Assembly (NCBI GenBank): GCA_018806915.1 | Contig: JAGKQI010000091.1 | Location: forward strand, 1,488,001 to 1,552,000 | DNA length: 64,000 nucleotides | Direction: 5' to 3' | Origin: Phytophthora colocasiae | Lineage: Eukaryota > Oomycota > Peronosporomycetes > Peronosporales > Peronosporaceae | Shown: piece after piece, positions 43,151 through 54,061 of the stretch | Layout of the letters: the number at the start of each line of letters is the position of its first letter | How positions within the stretch are numbered: the stretch's first letter is position 1 | Program-made: the position numbers and the translations under genes | The notes under the pieces: generated by a model | What the model was told of the DNA's origin: nothing | Databases searched by the model: none | Seen by the model: the letters and a program-made list of their open reading frames with translations, nothing else

Positions 43151-43220
43151 CCATCACTGCCGTCATCGTCACAGTCATCACTACCAAGGAGCCGTCCTCG
43201 TCGTCGTCTTCGAGGCCAAA
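43151..43220 (-). pseudogene. Effector-tail remnant (uninterrupted)
   Basis: About 70 bp matching the Asp/Ser tail and a fragment of the repeat of the 13,409-14,044 effector, with the intervening part deleted. It shows the empty site for Copia 1. Confidence 0.7.
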
Positions 43221-43250
43221 CGCATTTCATATATTGGTTGTACGTCTCTC

Positions 43251-44377
43251 TCAAAGCAGCAATCCTTGTGAAGCAACCATTTGCTCCGAGAAGCTCGCAG
43301 ACTGAGTCCACTGGACCATCATGTGATCTGCGTGAATTCTGGACTTGCAGTCAGCCCAGTGACTAGAGACTACGTCGACAGAAGTCTCATTCACTTCAGT
43401 GAGAGACACGTGGATTCCTCCTTCAGTAGCCCACTCGACGTTGTGCGATGTATCTGCGTCACGACTGTATCGGTTCAAGGTCGAGTCTGCGACGGTTATG
43501 CTGAACTCGATCCTGCGTCTTCCGTCTGGCAACGTCGATTGTGTTTGGCGAAAAAAATACAGGAACCGGAGGTGTTTATCTGGTCCAGGGATACTGCAGA
43601 CACAGACACACGTATTCAGGTCCAATTCCTGAAGTAGTTTTACACTGACGGTATGACGCTGGTAAAGACTGAATCCATCCGGAGTGACGACCATGGGAAA
43701 TAAAAACTTGTCTTTTGCGTACGATTCTCGAAGAATGTGATCCAGTGGGCAGTTCACACGTTTTGTGAGTTGAACACGTTGCAAGATGGAGTTGTTGTCT
43801 ATCTCCAGCGGTGCGCGATACACATCCCAGCCAAAAACATCCCCAATCATTGCTACAGATTGACTCCCTTTCGTCAACTCATCTTCGAAGTGTTCCATTC
43901 CAGTGTCAAATTCGGCTTTTGTGAAGTGGTAGAAGTGAAAAGACGGTTCTCCGCCTTCAAAGTAAACACGGTGACCGCTTCGGGAGTCAACGGGAAGTAA
44001 TGCTAAGGTTTCTGCGTCAATTTCAGCTTGGTTCGGATTCCGAACTGCCAGTTCGAAGATTTCCCGTTGCTTGATCTCGTCACGAAGAGCCCGATTCTCT
44101 CGCGAAAGTGTTTCCCAGACCACAACTGACTTCTGCAACTCCTCAAAATGTTTGTATCTGTGTATTCGGAGTCTTCTACTGTGTTGCAGGAAGCCTTGGT
44201 CCTTGCAGCTTTGACGAAGAGCTGAATTTCCCGTTCAAGTCGGCGACACTCTTTTTGCTGGTTGCGCAGGCGATCCTTCTTCTTTTTCCGGAATATCACC
44301 ATTGTGGAGCGGTGTTGCTCCTTTTGCAGTTTTCTCATGTCTTCGAAAGCTAGCATTAAGGTCGTGTTAAGGTCCAT
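43251..44377 (-). pseudogene. M96-like copy F, one-base frameshift
   Basis: Sister of copy H (51,368-52,495). It differs by loss of one C near 44,141, which breaks the frame inside the coil. Otherwise it appears the same from ATG 44,377 to TGA 43,251. The duplication is very recent, so this gene was probably intact when copied. Confidence 0.9.
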
Positions 44378-45102
44378 TTTAATGAGATCTGTAGTCGATT
44401 TCACGTGTGAGGTTGGCGTCGATTCTCAGAGTGGCGTGACTTCTATTTTTTTACGGCTTTGTTGGCGTGAATACTCCGATAACATTAGCATCGATCTAGA
44501 AGAAGTACATCAAACTTGGGATACGATGTACCTTGCGAGATCCAGACAGAACGCCACGTGATATTGACTAAGACCCTAGCGCTGACTCACGCAAGCACTG
44601 GAAACCTGATCAAAAACACTCGTCTTTGTGGATTTCCTATGAACGAGAATTTGATTCGTCACATTTGCCAGCAGCGATACAGACTGTATCATACAGCTAC
44701 TGGGGCACTCTTAGCTTATGTCCAACACCAGACCAGCGACTTAAAGTCGTCGACTTCAAAACAAAAAAATATTTTTTGCCTTTTTTGTGGCACAATGTTG
44801 CATTCCTCGTACGTAAGTTACAGTATAACTTATGACTTACGAAGCACCACAAAGGACACAAACAGAACCCTCACACGAGGCAGAAACCTTACCACGGTAT
44901 ATTACTACTGCAGTATCAACCATCCTTATATACCCTGGTTACTGAGTTCACATTGTTATTGTGATAGGTCACTCGATTCTTTCAAACGTGAGGTACGTCG
45001 ATGGCAAGTTATCAAAGAAACCTCCGATACTTTACAGCAGTAGAGCTCATCATTGAGAAATTTGGTAGTTGCAAATATATTTCTCCTAACGTTAGTTCGG
45101 TT
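44378..45102. other. 5' flank of copy F and spacer
   Basis: Contains the inverted repeat (44,505-44,531), the CACGCAAGCACTG block (44,587) and an imperfect inverted repeat CGTAAGT...ACTTACG (44,812-44,841). A plus-strand frame of 175 codons (44,516-45,043) is open but looks non-coding. Confidence 0.45.
44505..44531. promoter_or_regulatory. GTACATC-N13-GATGTAC inverted repeat upstream of F
   Basis: Perfect arms, 13-nt spacer, about 130 bp upstream of the copy F start codon. Confidence 0.5.
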
Positions 45103-45521
45103 TTAATACAGCAAACGCTGGGAAGCAACCGTTTGCTCCCACAGGTTCGCGAACTGGGTCCACTGGACCATCATGTAGTCTGCATAAAGCTTCGTTTTAC
45201 ACTCAGCCCATCGGCTGCACACTACGTTGACAGAAGTCTCATTCACTTCAGTGAGAGACACGTGGATTCCTCCTTCAGTAGCCCACTCGACGTTGTGCGA
45301 TGTATCTGCGTTACGACTGTATCGGTTCAATGTCGAGTCTGCGACGGGTATGCTGAACTCGATCCTGCGTCTTCCGTCTGGCAACGTCGATTCTGTTTGG
45401 CGAAAAAAATACAGGAACCGGAGGTGTTTATCTGGTCCAGGGATACTGCAGACACAGACGCACGTATTCAGGTCCAATTCCTGAAGTAGTTTGACACTGA
45501 CGGTATGACGCTGGTAAAGAC
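45103..45521 (-). pseudogene. M96-like copy G, C-terminal part cut by Copia 3
   Basis: START-like C-terminal third ending at TAA 45,103. Near-identical to 53,222-53,640. The rest of the gene is absent on the other side of Copia 3, where PI4K-like sequence follows, because Copia 3 is a recombination junction. Confidence 0.9.
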
Positions 45522-45937
45522 AATTGAGAGTATAGCGAATCGAGGCTTGATAGTGAAGTGAGTAGGAGGAAGTAAATCCAAAAGTGAGTTTATTGAGTTA
45601 GCCCGCATTCACTAATCTACCCTTGCTCTCCTTGAGCTCCCCTTGTAGACCTTTGTGAAACGGGAACGCTTGATGTAACGGGAACGCCTTGTGAAACGGG
45701 AACGCTTGATGTAACGGGAACGATTGATGTAACGGGAACGATTTGTGCACATCTTGAGATCAGCAAATTGAAGTTCTCGTCCAATCAGAATAGTGTATCC
45801 AAGGTAGACCGCCAATCGTATTGCAGCATCCACGCGTCTTCCACTGTTGTCCTCACTTGGCACGCGTTGTGCGCGTGAAAGCTGCGTGCTTCGAGGTAGG
45901 GACCCAGTATAGGAGACGGCGAAGTGCAATCTCAACA
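45522..45937 (-). repeat. 3' LTR of Copia 3
   Basis: 416 bp, five 18-bp units. Confidence 0.95.
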
Positions 45938-45943
45938 CCCCAC

Positions 45944-48900
45944 TCAATTCGACGTCTCGAACTTGGGAATGACGTTGCTGCGTTCCATCAAGTAGCGCAA
46001 CGTCTTGGAAGAGAGGCCCTTGGTCAAGTAGTCCGCTAGTTGGTTCTTAGACTCCTGGTAGGTCAGCTCAACCTCGCCACTGGCAATCTTCTCTCGGATG
46101 AAATGGTAGCGAATGTCGATGTGCTTGGTGCGAGCTTGATAACCGACATTCTTCGCCAAAGCCATGGCACCCTGGTTGTCCTCGTAGATCACCGTAGGGT
46201 CCACTTGCTTTGCACCAATGTCCTTGAGTAGTCGACGCAGCCACACTACTTCTTTGATGCACTCACTCAGAGCCATGTACTCTGCCTCAGTAGAACTCAG
46301 TGCGACCGTCTTCTGGAACGTCGAACGCCACACCACCGGAGCACCACACATCATGAGCATCATTCCGCTCACTGAGCGTCTGTCGTCACGGTTACCGGCC
46401 CAGTCAGCATCCGAGTAAGCCGTCATCTCAGTTCCCAGTAGGCCATCGTACATGATACCCACTTCCTTGGTCTTCAGCAGGTAGCGCACCACCTTGACTC
46501 CCGCATTCCAATGCGCCTCACCTGGGTTTTCCAGGAAGCGACTCAACTTGGCAACAGCAACCGCAATGTCAGGTCGTGTTCCGCATGTCAGATACATGAG
46601 GCTACCGATGAGCGATCGGTAGGGCCTTGACTTCATCTTGGCCTTGTACTCCTCTGTCTGCGTGCCGTCGTCCTTGGTCAAGTGAAGACTTGGATCCAGT
46701 GGCATCAGGCTTGGCTTCGCGTTTTCTTGACCGAATTTCTTGATGATCGACTCTGTATATGCGCGTTGAGAGATGGCCAATGTTTTATTGTCCATATCGT
46801 AGTCGATCTCAATCCCGAGAATAAATCGAGCGCGTCCGAGGTCCTTGATCCGGAATTTGTCCGCGATGCCAGCTTTCACTGACGCGATGACACCCTTGTC
46901 CTTTGAAGCAATCAGCATGTCGTCGACGTAAAGACACACGATACATTCATCGTCACCATCACCTCGGGTGTATACACAGGGATCAGCATCAGCCGCCTTG
47001 AAACCCATGTCTTTTAAGTGACCATCGATCGTCTCGTTCCAAACACGAGATGCTTGCTTCAGGCCATACAAACTTTGCAGGAGTAGGCAGACGACGTCTT
47101 CTTCACCTTCAGCATCGGCCATCGTCAGGAGCTCACGCAGACCTTCAGGCAATTCCATGTAAATCTCTTCGTCGAGCTTTCCATACAGGAACGCCGTATC
47201 CACGTCGCATTGCTCGATCTCAAATCCTTCAGCACAGCACTTAGCCAGCACAGCACGGATCGAATTCAGGTATGCCACTGGCGCGTACGTCTCTTCATAG
47301 TCAATCCCGTGACGCTGAGAGTACCCCTTGGCGACGAGACGAGCCTTGTGCCGGGTCACTTCTCCTTTCTCGTTGCGCTTCAACGCGAACACCCACCGAC
47401 ATCCGATCGGGCGCTGGTGAGCCGGTCTTGGTACCAGCTTCCATGTCTTGTTTGCAGTAAGTGACTCCAATTCACTTGCAATTGCCTTCTTCCATTCATC
47501 GCTGTCCTCGCCTGACGTCGCCTCTGTATACGTCTTGGGGACTTCCTCCGATGCAGCCATAGCTTGGCCACCTTCAAGTGCGAGCAGTTCGCCACTTGGT
47601 TTAACCCTTTCTTGTGTCATCTTCTGACGCTTGGTCCCCGTGGTTGACGGCAGGATAATCTGCTTCTTGGTTGCGCCAGCCTCTTCAGGATCGTCAATTT
47701 CGTCGATGTTACGAGTACGCGAACGAGTAATCATGGGATGGGTGGACTCGTAAGGGATGATTTGACTGTTCACGTCACGTTGAACTGGAATGACGTCAGC
47801 ACCTTCAACAACGACCGGAACAATCTCCATTGAACCCTTGGACGGTTGTCCACTCATGACAGGCACGTTGGTTGCTGGTTCATCTTCATCCTGTACCATG
47901 AGGTGCTGGGGATTGGTCGTTTCGATGAACTTCACAGTGCGAACGATTTGCACCTTACCCGTTGACACATTGAGGACTCGGTAGCCCTTCACACCATCCT
48001 CGTATCCAAGGAAACGACATGTGAACGCTTTGGCATCCAACTTGCGACGCTTCTCGTCGGGGATGTGAGCGTAGCCAAGAGCACCAAACACCTTGACGTT
48101 CCTGAGCTGTGGCTTCGATTTGTGCACAATCTCGAACGGTGTCTTCACAGTCACCGAGTTGGGGATCCGATTGATGATCCACGCAGCAGTGTTGACCGCC
48201 TCGGCCCACCACTTCTTGTTGACGCACTCATGGTAGAGCAGACAACGAGCCATCTCCACGAGGCTCCGGTTCATGCGCTCAGCCAGACCGTTCTGCTGAG
48301 GCGTGTATGGCACCGTCTTCTCATGCTTGATGCCATGCTGGTTGAGGAACGCCTTGAACTGGCGACCGGTGTATTCACCACCATTGTCCGAACGCAGACG
48401 CTTGATACTCTTGCCCGTAGCGTTCTCCATCGCTGCCTTGTAGATTTTGAACTTGGACAGCACCTCCGACTTCGCTTTCATGAAGTGGACGGTCACGTGA
48501 CGTGAGTAGTCGTCAATGAATGTCACAACGTACGTGCAACCACCAGGTGTCCTCGTCTGCATCGGACCCATCACGTCCGTATGCACCAGTTCAAGCTACA
48601 CCTGCACTCTTGACGACCTTCTCCGGATGCCTTGGATAGTCGTCAGCTTTCATCTTGCCCATGCAGCAGCCAGCGCATACGTCGTCCCCAGGGACTCCAT
48701 CCGTAATGCGAGGCACTCCTTCTGCCATGGTAAGTAGTTTCTCATAACGCTTGAACGGGATGTGGCCGAGTCGGGCGTGCACAACAGCCCATGGCTCCTT
48801 ACGAGTGGTCGTTGCAGCATGACACACCTCGTCCCCCACTTTCTTCAGCTTGTAGACATTTCCACAGCGCTTAGCTTCCATCACAGTAGCGTCCCCGTAG

Positions 48901-49958
48901 CGAAAGGTACACTTGTCCTTGCTGAACTGGGCGACGACTCCTTTCTCGGCCAGCTTCGACACCGAGATGAGGCTTCCTTCAACTTCTGGGATGTACAGGA
49001 CATCCGACAGCTTGACAGACTTCCCGTCCATCAGCTTCAACCCGACGGTGCCCTTTGCAACTGCGTCGATTTTCGAGCCATCCGCGATCGTGATGCGGAC
49101 TGGCGTCTTCAGCTCCTTCATGGACACAAACTTGTCCCGGACGCTGGTCATGTGCGAACTTGCACCAGAGTCGACGAGCCATTCACTCTTGGTCATCGCA
49201 CTCGTAGCCATGAACGAGAAGTCGTCGGACGCTTCCTCTTGCGCAGCTTGCCCTCGTTCTTGGTCGGCTTTCTTCTTGCGGCACTCGAACTCTCGGTGCC
49301 CTTGCTTCTTGCAGTAGAAGCACTTGCCGTTGAAGCGACGCTTGCCCCCGAAGTCCTTCTTCTTCGTAGCGAAAGCCTTCTCTTGAGCCGATGACGATTC
49401 ATCCGAAGCTTGAACACCAGAGAGAGCTTGAATCGCGTAGGCCAGCGACACGTTTGGCGTATTCTCGAGGACAGTACATATCATCTTGTACTCGTCCGTC
49501 AGACTGCCAAGGAGCAACACGAGCTGGCGAGTCTCATCCAGAGTCTCACCGATCGTCTCCATCTGGAGGACGATCTCCTTGAACTGATCGACGTGGGAAG
49601 CGAACTTGGTCCCGGGCTCCATCTTGAAGTTGTTCAACTTTTTGGTGACGAGAAGCCGGTTCTTGAGCGTCTTCTTGTTGAAGTGCTCCTCGAGCATCGT
49701 CCACGCCTCAGCGGCAGTCAGTGCTCCACGGACGTAGACTTGGTACGTGAGACTCACGTCTCCAGCGATAACACCAAGTGCCTTCAGATCGTTGGTCTTC
49801 CATTCCGCCGTGGAGCAATCACTCACTTGGTCGAACTCGGGCTTGATGATCTGCGGTAGCAGTCCCTTCCGAGCAAGCTTCATCCGCATGTTGAACTCCC
49901 AGTGGAAGTAGTTGTCTTCCACGAGCTTGTCGATGTTGTCGGCGTAGCTTGGGCTCAT
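45944..49958 (-). pseudogene. Copia 3 gag-pol, single frameshift
   Basis: Least damaged of the five. Gag, protease and pre-integrase read from ATG 49,958 to about 48,591. One base gained near 48,597, at the start of the integrase core, separates it from an 880-codon frame holding integrase, RT and RNase H (45,944-48,586). No other lesion seen. Confidence 0.93.
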
Positions 49959-49962
49959 AACC

Positions 49963-50342
49963 AATTGAGAGTATAGCGAATCGAGGCTTGATAGTGAAGT
50001 GAGTAGGAGGAAGTAAATCCAAAAGTGAGTTTATTGAGTTAGCCCGCATTCACTAATCTACCCTTGCTCTCCTTGAGCTCCCCTTGTAGACCTTTGTGAA
50101 ACGGGAACGCTTGATGTAACGGGAACGATTGATGTAACGGGAACGATTTGTGCGCATCTTGAGATCAGCAAATTGAAGTTCTCGTCCAATCAGAATAGTG
50201 TATCCAAGGTAGACCGCCAATCGTATTGCAGCATCCACGCGTCTTCCACTGTTGTCCTCACTTGGCACGCGTTGTGCGCGTGAAAGCTGCGTGCTTCGAG
50301 GTAGGGACCCAGTATAGGAGACGGCGAAGTGCAATCTCAACA
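49963..50342 (-). repeat. 5' LTR of Copia 3, short form
   Basis: 380 bp, same 36-bp shortening and GTGCGCATC variant as the Copia 2 5' LTR. Confidence 0.95.
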
Positions 50343-51267
<925 letters not shown>

Positions 51268-51338
51268 CCATCACTGCCGTCATCGTCACAGTCATCACTA
51301 CCAAGGAGCCGTCCTCGTCGTCGTCTTCGAGGCCAAAC
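51268..51338 (-). pseudogene. Effector-tail remnant, second copy
   Basis: Counterpart of 43,151-43,220; same internal deletion. Confidence 0.7.
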
Positions 51339-51367
51339 GCATTTCATATATTGGTTGTACGTCTCTC

Positions 51368-52495
51368 TCAAAGCAGCAATCCTTGTGAAGCAACCATTTG
51401 CTCCGAGAAGCTCGCAGACTGAGTCCACTGGACCATCATGTGATCTGCGTGAATTCTGGACTTGCAGTCAGCCCAGTGACTAGAGACTACGTCGACAGAA
51501 GTCTCATTCACTTCAGTGAGAGACACGTGGATTCCTCCTTCAGTAGCCCACTCGACGTTGTGCGATGTATCTGCGTCACGACTGTATCGGTTCAAGGTCG
51601 AGTCTGCGACGGTTATGCTGAACTCGATCCTGCGTCTTCCGTCTGGCAACGTCGATTGTGTTTGGCGAAAAAAATACAGGAACCGGAGGTGTTTATCTGG
51701 TCCAGGGATACTGCAGACACAGACACACGTATTCAGGTCCAATTCCTGAAGTAGTTTTACACTGACGGTATGACGCTGGTAAAGACTGAATCCATCCGGA
51801 GTGACGACCATGGGAAATAAAAACTTGTCTTTTGCGTACGATTCTCGAAGAATGTGATCCAGTGGGCAGTTCACACGTTTTGTGAGTTGAACACGTTGCA
51901 AGATGGAGTTGTTGTCTATCTCCAGCGGTGCGCGATACACATCCCAGCCAAAAACATCCCCAATCATTGCTACAGATTGACTCCCTTTCGTCAACTCATC
52001 TTCGAAGTGTTCCATTCCAGTGTCAAATTCGGCTTTTGTGAAGTGGTAGAAGTGAAAAGACGGTTCTCCGCCTTCAAAGTAAACACGGTGACCGCTTCGG
52101 GAGTCAACGGGAAGTAATGCTAAGGTTTCTGCGTCAATTTCAGCTTGGTTCGGATTCCGAACTGCCAGTTCGAAGATTTCCCGTTGCTTGATCTCGTCAC
52201 GAAGAGCCCGATTCTCTCGCGAAAGTGTTTCCCAGACCACAACTGACTTCTGCAACTCCCTCAAAATGTTTGTATCTGTGTATTCGGAGTCTTCTACTGT
52301 GTTGCAGGAAGCCTTGGTCCTTGCAGCTTTGACGAAGAGCTGAATTTCCCGTTCAAGTCGGCGACACTCTTTTTGCTGGTTGCGCAGGCGATCCTTCTTC
52401 TTTTTCCGGAATATCACCATTGTGGAGCGGTGTTGCTCCTTTTGCAGTTTTCTCATGTCTTCGAAAGCTAGCATTAAGGTCGTGTTAAGGTCCAT
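51368..52495 (-). CDS. M96-like family protein H, 375 aa (intact)
   Basis: Only intact minus-strand member here. Start taken at ATG 52,495; the frame is open nine codons further up, but without ATG. The length of 375 residues equals copy A. Residues about 22-45 are basic and bZIP-like (RKKKK...), followed by heptad-like coils to about 105. From about 125 comes the START-like domain, with aromatic strands, a G-x-D-V-Y-R-A-P-L segment near 180 and a C-terminal amphipathic helix. No signal peptide. It differs from A over most of its length, so the two lineages are old, while H and F separated very recently. Upstream it has the GTACATC-N13-GATGTAC repeat. Function unknown; a nuclear or lipid-binding role is speculation. 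Confidence 0.75.
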   Translation of the reverse strand: MDLNTTLMLAFEDMRKLQKEQHRSTMVIFRKKKKDRLRNQQKECRRLEREIQLFVKAARTKASCNTVEDSEYTDTNILRELQKSVVVWETLSRENRALRDEIKQREIFELAVRNPNQAEIDAETLALLPVDSRSGHRVYFEGGEPSFHFYHFTKAEFDTGMEHFEDELTKGSQSVAMIGDVFGWDVYRAPLEIDNNSILQRVQLTKRVNCPLDHILRESYAKDKFLFPMVVTPDGFSLYQRHTVSVKLLQELDLNTCVCVCSIPGPDKHLRFLYFFRQTQSTLPDGRRRIEFSITVADSTLNRYSRDADTSHNVEWATEGGIHVSLTEVNETSVDVVSSHWADCKSRIHADHMMVQWTQSASFSEQMVASQGLLL

Positions 52496-53221
52496 TTTAA
52501 TGAGATCTGTAGTCGATTTCACGTGTGAGGTTGGCGTCGATTCTCAGAGTGGCGTGACTTCTATTTTTTTACGGCTTTGTTGGCGTGAATACTCCGATAA
52601 CATTAGCATCGATCTAGAAGAAGTACATCAAACTTGGGATACGATGTACCTTGCGAGATCCAGACAGAACGCCACGTGATATTGACTAAGACCCTAGCGC
52701 TGACTCACGCAAGCACTGGAAACCTGATCAAAAACACTCGTCTTTGTGGATTTCCTATGAACGAGAATTTGATTCGTCACATTTGCCAGCAGCGATACAG
52801 ACTGTATCATACAGCTACTGGGGCACTCTTAGCTTATGTCCAACACCAGACCAGCGACTTAAAGTCGTCGACTTCAAAACAAAAAAAATATTTTTTGCCT
52901 TTTTTGTGGCACAATGTTGCATTCCTCGTACGTAAGTTACAGTATAACTTATGACTTACGAAGCACCACAAAGGACACAAACAGAACCCTCACACGAGGC
53001 AGAAACCTTACCACGGTATATTACTACTGCAGTATCAACCATCCTTATATACCCTGGTTACTGAGTTCACATTGTTATTGTGATAGGTCACTCGATTCTT
53101 TCAAACGTGAGGTACGTCGATGGCAAGTTATCAAAGAAACCTCCGATACTTTACAGCAGTAGAGCTCATCATTGAGAAATTTGGTAGTTGCAAATATATT
53201 TCTCCTAACGTTAGTTCGGTT
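52496..53221. other. 5' flank of copy H and spacer
   Basis: Counterpart of 44,378-45,102; holds the inverted repeat and the CACGCAAGCACTG block. No gene. Confidence 0.5.
52623..52649. promoter_or_regulatory. GTACATC-N13-GATGTAC inverted repeat upstream of H
   Basis: Perfect arms, 13-nt spacer, about 128 bp upstream of the intact copy H start codon. Confidence 0.5.
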
Positions 53222-53640
53222 TTAATACAGCAAACGCTGGGAAGCAACCGTTTGCTCCCACAGGTTCGCGAACTGGGTCCACTGGACCATCATGTAGTCT
53301 GCATAAAGCTTCGTTTTACACTCAGCCCATCGGCTGCACACTACGTTGACAGAAGTCTCATTCACTTCAGTGAGAGACACGTGGATTCCTCCTTCAGTAG
53401 CCCACTCGACGTTGTGCGATGTATCTGCGTTACGACTGTATCGGTTCAATGTCGAGTCTGCGACGGGTATGCTGAACTCGATCCTGCGTCTTCCGTCTGG
53501 CAACGTCGATTCTGTTTGGCGAAAAAAATACAGGAACCGGAGGTGTTTATCTGGTCCAGGGATACTGCAGACACAGACGCACGTATTCAGGTCCAATTCC
53601 TGAAGTAGTTTGACACTGACGGTATGACGCTGGTAAAGAC
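53222..53640 (-). pseudogene. M96-like copy I, 3' part
   Basis: C-terminal third ending at TAA 53,222, cut at AAGAC by Copia 4. Continues at 58,494. Frame unbroken within this piece. Confidence 0.9.
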
Positions 53641-54055
53641 AATTGAGAGTATAGCGAACGAGGCTTGATAGTGAAGTGAGTAGGAGGAAGTAAATCCAAA
53701 AGTGAGTTTATTGAGTTAGCCCGCATTCACTAATCTACCCTTGCTCTCCTTGAGCTCCCCTTGTAGACCTTTGTGAAACGGGAACGCTTGATGTAACGGG
53801 AACGCCTTGTGAAACGGGAACGCTTGATGTAACGGGAACGATTGATGTAACGGGAACGATTTGTGCACATCTTGAGATCAGCAAATTGAAGTTCTCGTCC
53901 AATCAGAATAGTGTATCCAAGGTAGACCGCCAATCGTATTGCAGCATCCACGCGTCTTCCACTGTTGTCCTCACTTGGCACGCGTTGTGCGCGTGAAAGC
54001 TGCGTGCTTCGAGGTAGGGACCCAGTATAGGAGACGGCGAAGTGCAATCTCAACA
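53641..54055 (-). repeat. 3' LTR of Copia 4
   Basis: 415 bp; one base shorter than the 5' LTR. Confidence 0.95.
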
Positions 54056-54061
54056 CCCCAC

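Larger units (their letters stand above)
42226..45521. repeat. Tandem segmental duplication, spacer copy 1
   Basis: 3.3 kb near-identical to 50,343-53,640. Together with one Copia element it forms a unit repeated with a period of about 8,117 bp. I found only a few single-base and homopolymer differences. Confidence 0.95.
45522..50342 (-). mobile_element. Copia 3: recombinant LTR retrotransposon, 4821 bp
   Basis: Full-length element without matching target duplicates: the left flank is AAGAC (45,517-45,521), the right flank TGGCG (50,343-50,347). These are the left flank of Copia 4 and the right flank of Copia 2. Marker bases agree: the left part shares Copia 4 variants (near 46,243 and 47,786), and the right part shares Copia 2 variants (near 48,315, 48,802 and 48,841). 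The junction lies between about 47,785 and 48,315. Confidence 0.95.

Noticed and set aside
44516..45043. 175-codon plus-strand frame between M96-like copies
   Set aside because: Disrupted in the sister region at 52,634 by a single A-run length change; composition is not coding-like.
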